5,247 bases of DNA from positions 1 to 5,247 of the forward strand of contig JABJCF010000473.1 in the NCBI GenBank assembly GCA_018665625.1, given 5' to 3'. A program made the position numbers and the translations under genes. Source of the stretch: Nitrospina sp. GTDB lineage: Bacteria > Nitrospinota > Nitrospinia > Nitrospinales > VA-1. This document shows, piece by piece, positions 1 through 5,247 of the stretch (the stretch's first letter is position 1; the number at the start of each line of letters is the position of its first letter). The notes below the pieces were generated by a model. That model saw nothing but the letters and a program-made list of their open reading frames with translations, was not told the DNA's origin and made no database searches.

Positions 1-1628
1 ATGGCCTGGATATTGAGGCGTTCACTTTTCAAGCACTGGAAACAACATGGAATATTGCCAAGGAACCCCAAGAACGAGAGCATGTCACCTATTTCATTCG
101 TGAGTCTAAAAAGTTTTCCCAGGTCAATCTTGCATATAACAAAGATCACTCCAAGAAACGCTGGACAATTGATGAGCCAGAGGATTTTGAAGTGGTGCAA
201 AAAGTTTTCGAACATTTTCATCCCCGCCTCGACTTTTGCTGGCTTGATGTTCTGGCCTTAAATAAAAAGAACCCAGAGTGGTTTATGCCTAACGCTCATT
301 TATCTCGCAATGAAGGGTTCTGTCTAGGCAACGGTCAGAAGCTCTGGAAGCGAGCTAAAAGGGTGATACCTGGGGGAAATATGTTGTTATCCAAACGTGC
401 CGAGATGTTTCTTCCCGAACAATGGCCTACTTATTTTAGTAAGGCCAAGGGATGTAAAGTTTGGGATCTGGATGGAAATGAATTTATTGATATGTCTATG
501 ATGGGCATTGGTACCAATATTCTTGGATACGGTCATCCAGAGGTGGATGAAGAAGTAAGCAAGGTTGTGGATAAGGGCAATATGACTACTTTAAATTGCC
601 CAGAAGAAGTTTATCTTGCTGAAAAGTTGATAGAACTTCACCCATGGGCAGACATGGCACGTTTTGCTCGTTCAGGAGGTGAGGCAAATGCTATCGCCAT
701 TCGAATAGCACGCGCCGCAACAGGTAAAGAAAAAATTGCGGTTTGTGGTTACCATGGTTGGCATGACTGGTATCTTTCAGCCAATCTTGAAGATCAAGAA
801 AATTTAGGCGGCCATCTTCTTCCCGGACTGGATCCCAAGGGTGTACCGGAAAATCTTCGCGGCTCTGTTCATCCTTTTAATTATAACAATTTTGGCGAAC
901 TCGAAAATTTAGTCAGAACACAGGACATCGGGGTCATCAAAATGGAAGTTTCGCGAAACATGGGCCCAGAAGATAATTTTCTACATAAGGTTCGAAAACT
1001 TGCCTCCGAGAAAAATATTGTTTTGATTTTTGATGAATGCACATCTGGTTTTAGACAAAGCTTGGGTGGTTTACACAAAATTTACGGTGTCGAACCTGAC
1101 ATGGCTGTGTTTGGAAAAGCAATGGGTAATGGTTATGCAATCACAGCTGTGATTGGAAAAAGAGAAATTATGGAGGCGGCTCAGTCTACTTTCATTAGCA
1201 GCACCTTTTGGACAGAGCGTATAGGTCCTACTGCTGCACTCAAAACGCTTGAAGTAATGGAAAAAGAGAAGTCATGGGAAAAAATTACCCGAACTGGCAA
1301 GGATATAACTTCCAGATGGAAAAAATTGGCCAAGAAATATGATCTTTCCATTACTACCGGCGGAATACCAGCACTCACCCACTTCACATTTAATAGTTCG
1401 AAAACATTAGCCTACAAAACATTAATAACACAGCAAATGCTGGAAAAAGGTTTTTTAGCGGGCAATAGCGTTTATGTGTGTATTGAACATTCCCCCGATT
1501 TGGTTTCAAACTTCTTTGAAGCCCTAGATCCCATTTTTGGCCTCATCCAAGAATGTGAAGAAGGACGAGATATCAAATCTCTCCTGAAAGGACCAGAATG
1601 TCATGACAGTTTTAAGCGACTAAACTGA
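1..1628 (+). CDS. SpsF-type cytidylyltransferase / class III aminotransferase fusion (5' partial)
   Basis: The frame read from base 3 is open to the TGA at 1626-1628, giving 541 visible residues; the true start lies left of the window. The first ~100 residues are the end of an SpsF-like (COG1861-type) cytidylyltransferase, with GLDIEAF near the edge, then EREHVTYFIRE, RWTIDEPEDFE and a closing NAHLSRNEG (to about base 315). After a short linker comes a full-length (~430 aa) PLP aminotransferase of the glutamate-1-semialdehyde aminomutase-like class: LWKRAKRVIPGGN, WDLDGNEFIDM, GYHGWHDW (747-770), FDECTSGFR with the PLP-ring Asp at 1032-1034, and FGKAMGNG with the probable Schiff-base Lys at 1116-1118. 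A GTG at 192 and an ATG at 285 are in frame but cut into or follow the SpsF domain, so they are unlikely starts. It differs from HemL (SGGEA where HemL has SGTEA), so a haem role is unlikely. The domain calls are firm; the substrate is unknown. Context suggests nonulosonate or surface-sugar synthesis. Confidence 0.88.
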   Translation, partial: GLDIEAFTFQALETTWNIAKEPQEREHVTYFIRESKKFSQVNLAYNKDHSKKRWTIDEPEDFEVVQKVFEHFHPRLDFCWLDVLALNKKNPEWFMPNAHLSRNEGFCLGNGQKLWKRAKRVIPGGNMLLSKRAEMFLPEQWPTYFSKAKGCKVWDLDGNEFIDMSMMGIGTNILGYGHPEVDEEVSKVVDKGNMTTLNCPEEVYLAEKLIELHPWADMARFARSGGEANAIAIRIARAATGKEKIAVCGYHGWHDWYLSANLEDQENLGGHLLPGLDPKGVPENLRGSVHPFNYNNFGELENLVRTQDIGVIKMEVSRNMGPEDNFLHKVRKLASEKNIVLIFDECTSGFRQSLGGLHKIYGVEPDMAVFGKAMGNGYAITAVIGKREIMEAAQSTFISSTFWTERIGPTAALKTLEVMEKEKSWEKITRTGKDITSRWKKLAKKYDLSITTGGIPALTHFTFNSSKTLAYKTLITQQMLEKGFLAGNSVYVCIEHSPDLVSNFFEALDPIFGLIQECEEGRDIKSLLKGPECHDSFKRLN

Positions 1629-1634
1629 GATTAT

Positions 1635-2729
1635 ATGCATGTAGCCGTACGCACAGATGCAGCCACACATATTGGAATCGGGCATGTGATGCGTTGCATC
1701 ACACTTGCAAATGCTTTTAGGGAAAAAGGTGCAAAGGTATCATTTATCTGCAGGCCTTTTACTGGACATCTCGGAGACCGTATTGTCGCTGAAGGACATT
1801 GTCTCCACTGGATGCCTCCAGCCACACAAGCCATAAAACCAGAAATGGATTTGGAACAAACCCCTCCCCATGTAAACTGGTTGGGAGAACGCTGGCAAAC
1901 AGACATAACCCAAACTCAAATAGCCCTAAAGGGAAAACAATTTGATTGGTTGATCGTTGATCACTATTCGTTGGATTATCATTGGGAAAACGCTATGCGA
2001 AAATTTGCCAGCAGAATAATGGTAATCGATGACCTTGCAGACCGTCTGCACGATTGTGATTTACTGTTAGACCAGACCTTGGATCGAAATGAAGAAAAAT
2101 ACAGAGACTTGGCTCCTAAAGATTGTGTTTTTTTCACAGGCTCTAAATATGCTTTATTACGTCCTGAATTTTCAAAATTACGCGAATATAGCTTAAACCG
2201 GCGAGTAAATTTTAAAATGGAACATTTACTGATTGGCATGGGTGGCATTGATCAGTTCAACTCTACCGGTTTAATACTTGGCGCATTACAAACTAGTTCA
2301 TTACCACCCAATTGCCGCATCACGGTAGTGATGGGTGAAAATGCACCTTGGTTAAATAGTGTTCGCGAACAGGTTAAAAAATTAACCTGGCCAACAGAAA
2401 TTAAGATAAATGTAGAGAATATGGCCCAGCTAATGGCTGACTGCGATCTTGCTATTGGTGCCGCAGGGAGTACCTCATGGGAACGGTGTTGTCTGGGTGT
2501 ACCTGCTCTCATGTTTGTTCTGGCCGAAAATCAGCGGGCCATAGGGTTAGCGTTGAAACAAAAACAGGCTGTGATACTTTTAAACGAGTTTAAAGATATC
2601 AAGAAAGCCGTCGAAACCTTATGCCAGCATCCTGAACAATTACGAAGCATGAGCCAGGCATCTAAAAATATTACAGATGGTTCTGGGCTTGAAATTATTT
2701 TGCAAAATCTGGAGCAATTGCGTGTCTGA
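1635..2729 (+). CDS. pseG: UDP-2,4-diacetamido-2,4,6-trideoxy-beta-L-altropyranose hydrolase (PseG)
   Basis: Predicted cytoplasmic enzyme of 364 aa that removes UDP from the diacetamido-altrose nucleotide sugar, releasing the free sugar that PseI uses. It has a GT-B-like fold related to MurG. Visible signatures are the N-terminal VRTDAATHIGIGHVMRC, whose His17 corresponds to the catalytic His of characterised PseG; WLIVDHYSLD (residues 105-114); VIDDLADRLHDCDLLLDQ (130-147); LLIGMGGIDQFN (198-209); and the nucleotide-binding-like AAGSTSWERCCLGVPAL (276-292). The length fits the longer PseG proteins. The ATG lies 6 bases after the stop of the fusion gene, with a weak GAGA four bases before it, which suggests co-transcription and translational coupling. 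The end overlaps the start of pseH by 8 bases. No key residue appears to be missing. Confidence 0.93.
   Translation: MHVAVRTDAATHIGIGHVMRCITLANAFREKGAKVSFICRPFTGHLGDRIVAEGHCLHWMPPATQAIKPEMDLEQTPPHVNWLGERWQTDITQTQIALKGKQFDWLIVDHYSLDYHWENAMRKFASRIMVIDDLADRLHDCDLLLDQTLDRNEEKYRDLAPKDCVFFTGSKYALLRPEFSKLREYSLNRRVNFKMEHLLIGMGGIDQFNSTGLILGALQTSSLPPNCRITVVMGENAPWLNSVREQVKKLTWPTEIKINVENMAQLMADCDLAIGAAGSTSWERCCLGVPALMFVLAENQRAIGLALKQKQAVILLNEFKDIKKAVETLCQHPEQLRSMSQASKNITDGSGLEIILQNLEQLRV
2711..2714 (+). promoter_or_regulatory. Ribosome binding site that fixes the pseH start
   Basis: A GGAG lies inside the 3' end of pseG, seven bases before the GTG at 2722. This supports GTG 2722 over the in-frame ATG at 2677, which would add 15 residues read out of frame across pseG, and over the ATG at 2761, which would remove the first beta strand of the acetyltransferase fold. 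Confidence 0.7.
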
Positions 2730-3255
2730 AAAAAAAGCTGAAAATGGTTTAATCCGGAAAATGAATGAGCAGGACATTGATCAGGTTTTTCTGTGGAGAA
2801 ACCATATAGATGTTCGCCGCTTCATGTTTTCTCAGAAAGAAATAACTATTGATGAACATCGTAATTGGTTTAATAAGGTTTCCCAGGAAAAGCATCGCCA
2901 CCTTTTGGTTTTTGAGGTCAGAGGAGTGCCATCCGGATCGGTAAACTTTAGTCAGCTTAACACAGGTTTAGTGGCAAACTGGGGATTCTATCTGGCTCCT
3001 GATGCACCAAAAGGAACTGGGAGAAAGCTGGGATTAGCTGCTCTGGACTATGCCTTCGATGACCTTGGTCTGCATAAAGTTTGTGGAAGGGCATTGGGTT
3101 TTAATGACCGATCAATTAAGTTCCATCTTAGCCTGGGATTTAAACAAGAAGGAATATTAAAAAACCAGCATTTTGACGGACAAAATTTTCATAACATAGT
3201 GTGCTTTGGTATATTGGCTCACGAGTGGAAACAAATTTGCAACGATAATTCATGA
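2722..3255 (+). CDS. pseH: UDP-4-amino-4,6-dideoxy-N-acetyl-beta-L-altrosamine N-acetyltransferase (PseH)
   Basis: GNAT-family enzyme of 177 aa that transfers acetyl from acetyl-CoA to the 4-amino group of the UDP-altrosamine made by PseC, the step before PseG. The start is taken as GTG because it has a well-placed GGAG and because the product then begins just before the first conserved strand, GLIRKMNEQD. Family signatures are WRNHIDVRRFMFSQ (residues 25-38), EHRNWF (45-50), the strand WGFYLAP (87-93) leading into the acetyl-CoA pyrophosphate loop APKGTGRKLG (95-104), and NDRSIKFHLSLGF (128-140) in motif B. The length matches PseH. The reading frame overlaps the end of pseG by 8 bases and shares ATGA with pseI, so the three genes are very likely translated from one mRNA. 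A run of eight A residues lies in codons 3-5. Exact substrate is inferred from the family and neighbours. Confidence 0.9.
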   Translation: MSEKKAENGLIRKMNEQDIDQVFLWRNHIDVRRFMFSQKEITIDEHRNWFNKVSQEKHRHLLVFEVRGVPSGSVNFSQLNTGLVANWGFYLAPDAPKGTGRKLGLAALDYAFDDLGLHKVCGRALGFNDRSIKFHLSLGFKQEGILKNQHFDGQNFHNIVCFGILAHEWKQICNDNS

Positions 3256-4310
3256 CACTAAATTCTAGCTACATATCTATTGAAGGTCGACGCATTGCGG
3301 TTGATGAACCTCCTTATATCGTTGCCGAGGTTTCTGCAAACCATAATGGAAACCTGGAAACTGCCCGCAAATTAATTGAGGCAGCAAAAAAATCTGGAGC
3401 CAATGCCGTCAAGCTTCAAACCTACAAGCCCGATACAATAACCATTGATTGTGATGCAAAGGATTTTCTTATCCAGGGAGGACTCTGGAACGGAAGAACG
3501 CTTTACGACCTTTACGGAGAAGCACATACGCCATGGGAATGGCACGCACCATTGTTTGAATTTGCGCGTAAGATAGGAATCACAATCTTCAGTTCCCCAT
3601 TTGATACTACGGCCGTAGATTTACTTGAAAACCTGAATGCCCCAGCTTATAAGATCGCCTCTTTCGAACTGGTCGACTTACCATTGATCAAATACGTTGC
3701 GGCGACCCGAAAACCGATGATTCTTTCTACTGGCATGGCAAATGTCGATGAAATTCAAGAAGCATTAGATACAGCACGTGAGGGAGGTTGCCAAGAACTC
3801 TCTATTTTACATTGTGTGAGTGGATATCCTGCGCCAGCAGAAGATTATAACCTGCGGGTTATTCCCGATCTGATTGAGAGATTTGGTTTAGTAACCGGCC
3901 TATCCGACCATACGCTGGGAAATACCACAGCTATAACTAGCATTGCAATGGGCGCATCCATTATAGAAAAACACTTTACGTTGGACCGAAATGGGGGTGG
4001 GCCGGACGACAGTTTTTCATTGGAACCAAAAGACCTTGAAAATTTATGCCAAGACACCAAGGTGGCGTGGAGGTCTCTCGGTTACGCAAATTACGATAAC
4101 AAAAAAAGTGAACAGGAAAATATTAAGTTCAGACGTTCACTATATGTTGTCCATGATATCAAGGCGGGGGAAATTATAACTAAAGAAAACGTAAAGAGTA
4201 TTCGCCCAGGGTTTGGCTTGCCCCCAAAATTTCTTGATCAGGTGATAGGAAAAACTGCATCCATTGACCTCAATAAAGGGAAACCTCTTACACTTGATGA
4301 TCTTGAATAA
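3252..4310 (+). CDS. pseI: Pseudaminic acid synthase (PseI)
   Basis: Enzyme of 352 aa that condenses 2,4-diacetamido-2,4,6-trideoxy-L-altrose with phosphoenolpyruvate to form pseudaminic acid. The N-terminal NeuB-type TIM barrel shows IVAEVSANHNGN (residues 23-34, with Glu26 at the catalytic Glu position), KLQTYKPDT (54-62), GLWNGRTLYDLYGEA (77-91), SSPFD, YKIASFE, STGMA, GLSDHTLGN with His220 and IIEKHFTLD with His241 as the expected metal ligands. A C-terminal SAF (antifreeze-like) domain starts near RRSLYVVHDIKAGE (294-307) and carries RPGFGLPPKF with Arg318, the expected sugar-binding Arg. The TPWEWH and GLW..LYDLY segments favour PseI over NeuB or LegI. There is no Shine-Dalgarno motif close to the ATG; it shares ATGA with the pseH stop, so it probably depends on termination-reinitiation. 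All expected catalytic residues are present. Confidence 0.94.
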   Translation: MTLNSSYISIEGRRIAVDEPPYIVAEVSANHNGNLETARKLIEAAKKSGANAVKLQTYKPDTITIDCDAKDFLIQGGLWNGRTLYDLYGEAHTPWEWHAPLFEFARKIGITIFSSPFDTTAVDLLENLNAPAYKIASFELVDLPLIKYVAATRKPMILSTGMANVDEIQEALDTAREGGCQELSILHCVSGYPAPAEDYNLRVIPDLIERFGLVTGLSDHTLGNTTAITSIAMGASIIEKHFTLDRNGGGPDDSFSLEPKDLENLCQDTKVAWRSLGYANYDNKKSEQENIKFRRSLYVVHDIKAGEIITKENVKSIRPGFGLPPKFLDQVIGKTASIDLNKGKPLTLDDLE

Positions 4311-4445
4311 TGGGAAAATCTGTTGCGATAAATGGTAGGATATTGCCCCATATTTTTCTACAAGCCTCTGCCCGAACATATTCAAGAATGATAATACTCC
4401 CCTGCATATATCCCCACTCTTCCAAACCAAATTGGGATTTTTCTA
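4311..4445 (+). other. 135-bp intergenic gap after pseI
   Basis: This is the only real gap in the window. I see no clear hairpin followed by a T-run, so no terminator is called. A GATAAT at 4390-4395 resembles a -10 box, but no acceptable -35 lies 16-18 bases upstream. No ORF with a start and a plausible ribosome site fits here. A short open stretch in frame with the next gene begins after the TAA at 4392-4394 but has no ATG, GTG or TTG start. The gap may hold an unrecognised promoter, or simply mark a gene-module junction. Confidence 0.5.
4434..4437 (+). promoter_or_regulatory. Probable ribosome binding site of the LIC12162-like gene
   Basis: A GGGA lies eight bases before the ATG at 4446. 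It is a modest match to the anti-Shine-Dalgarno sequence, but the best one near this start. The ATG is also the first available start codon after the in-frame TAA at 4392-4394. Confidence 0.45.
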
Positions 4446-5247
4446 ATGAACAATAGAATTTGCCTTGCGGTTAGTAATTGCAAGGGATGCTGGGATACAA
4501 AATCAAAATTAGCTTTTATATCTGACAGCATACCTGATTATCTTGATGCTAATGAGTTAAAGTCCATAAACCCTATTATATTAGATGGCCCTTGGAGATC
4601 TCGTGAATACCAAATTAAAAGCCACCAGTTTGTCCTTGAACGAGTAACTCGCTATCGAAAAGAGTTATCAACGGAATTAAATCTAGGCTTAAATATAAAT
4701 TATAGCGAAAAGGCATGGGGAATCCTTCTTGATTCCTGGTTATTGCATTTCACCTCAGTTATTTATGACAGGGTGAACAAGTTAGAAAATGCACGAGAAC
4801 AGTTAGGCAATGTATTTTTAAAATGCATTAAAGAAAACAACCCAACTGTATCAACCACCTTCGACTTTGTTGGAAGCTGTAATAAAGATAAGTTTAATCA
4901 ATTTATTTTTTGTGATGTCGCTAAAGCTATTGGAATAAATGTAGAACCCTGCACCGACCTGATTCCCGATGATAATTTAACACCCACAGATGTTAAAGAC
5001 AAAAGTCTTAAAAATATTATTTTTCCTATATTTCGCCCGTTGATAAATTCGATATTTGGTTGGTGGATAGAACACCGAAAACCCTTGGTTGTCGCCGATG
5101 GTTTCTTCCCACTAAAAAATGCTGTCGAGATCCTTTTACGCAGTCTGGGGAAAGTCCTTATAATTCCCAGCAGGATTTTTCTCGAAAGCTTACCTGATTT
5201 AGAAAAAGACCCCGCCCTGAGAAAATCTTTAAAAATTTTAGAAAAAG
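4446..5247 (+). CDS. LIC12162-family putative transferase (3' partial)
   Basis: An open frame of 267 complete codons runs from the ATG to the right edge without a stop; the rest lies outside the window. There is no signal peptide or convincing membrane segment, so it looks cytoplasmic. The recognisable part is WGILLDSWLLHFTSVIYDR followed by VNKLENA (residues 91-116), which matches the W..LL..WL..F...DR....A block of the LIC12162 family, preceded by a LNLGLNINYSEKAW lead-in. This family of roughly 600-aa putative transferases occurs in surface polysaccharide and nonulosonate clusters; the donor and acceptor are not known to me. Position beside pseI makes transfer of pseudaminic acid or another surface sugar plausible, but that is inference. 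Hand-counted lines give about 36% GC against about 45% in the pse genes, so it may have a separate origin. The gene is certain; the family call is moderate because the C-terminal part is not visible. Confidence 0.72.
   Translation, partial: MNNRICLAVSNCKGCWDTKSKLAFISDSIPDYLDANELKSINPIILDGPWRSREYQIKSHQFVLERVTRYRKELSTELNLGLNINYSEKAWGILLDSWLLHFTSVIYDRVNKLENAREQLGNVFLKCIKENNPTVSTTFDFVGSCNKDKFNQFIFCDVAKAIGINVEPCTDLIPDDNLTPTDVKDKSLKNIIFPIFRPLINSIFGWWIEHRKPLVVADGFFPLKNAVEILLRSLGKVLIIPSRIFLESLPDLEKDPALRKSLKILEK

Noticed and set aside
1..261. An 86-codon + strand frame starting with ATG at base 1
   Set aside because: It is a different frame over the SpsF domain. The frame from base 3 gives the clear SpsF motifs and continues into the aminotransferase, so this one is a shadow.
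2677..2721. ATG at 2677 as the pseH start
   Set aside because: It would add 15 residues encoded by an alternative frame of the pseG end, with no good ribosome site. GTG 2722 has a GGAG at ideal distance and gives a normal PseH N-terminus.
3991..4179. A 62-codon + strand frame inside pseI
   Set aside because: It is fully nested in the well-conserved PseI coding sequence in another frame, with no recognisable motif.
4340..4353. Short ATAT...ATAT inverted repeat as a terminator or operator
   Set aside because: The four-base AT arms are too short and weak to form a stable hairpin, and no proper T-run follows a GC stem.
4390..4395. GATAAT as the -10 box of a promoter for the downstream gene
   Set aside because: The hexamer matches 5 of 6, but there is no TG extension and the region at -35 spacing (near 4367-4372) matches only about 2 of 6. 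In AT-rich DNA this is expected by chance.
4140..4430. A 96-codon minus-strand frame across the pseI end and the gap
   Set aside because: Most of it is antisense to the SAF domain of pseI, the product has no recognisable motif, and no ribosome site stands out.

Overview
The window carries part of a surface-sugar (nonulosonic acid) biosynthesis operon, with every gene on the + strand. Pseudaminic acid is the best-supported product, because three consecutive genes match PseG, PseH and PseI by motif, length and order. The base composition is moderate to low GC (about 45% in hand-counted lines of the pse genes, about 36% in the last gene). The pathway points to a Gram-negative bacterium that glycosylates flagellin, LPS or capsule with pseudaminic acid. 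The sequence alone does not fix the genus.

Layout: (1) From the left edge to 1628 there is one uninterrupted reading frame. It begins inside the C-terminal end of an SpsF-type cytidylyltransferase domain and runs directly into a complete class III, PLP-dependent aminotransferase of the glutamate-1-semialdehyde aminomutase-like type. This is a two-domain fusion whose start lies upstream of the window. (2) At 1635-2729 is pseG, the UDP-sugar hydrolase. (3) At 2722-3255 is pseH, a GNAT acetyltransferase that starts at a GTG inside the end of pseG. (4) At 3252-4310 is pseI, the sialic-acid-synthase-like condensing enzyme, sharing an ATGA with pseH. (5) After a 135-bp gap, a gene starting at 4446 runs off the right edge. 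It resembles the N-terminal part of the LIC12162 family of putative transferases.

How they work together (family knowledge): PseB and PseC turn UDP-GlcNAc into a UDP-4-amino sugar, PseH N-acetylates it, PseG removes UDP, PseI condenses the free sugar with phosphoenolpyruvate to give pseudaminic acid, and PseF activates that with CMP. The window holds the H, G and I steps. PseB, PseC and a canonical PseF are not visible and are expected upstream. The SpsF-aminotransferase fusion probably makes or modifies a CMP-sugar or a decorating group, but its substrate is unknown. The LIC12162-like protein may be a transferase using the activated sugar; that is inference from position and family only.

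No RNA genes, insertion sequences, CRISPR arrays or convincing terminators were seen. The most notable points are the fusion, the long right-edge gene, the tightly overlapping G-H-I arrangement, and the break in spacing and base composition after pseI. All families here are already recognisable; I do not see evidence of a wholly new system.
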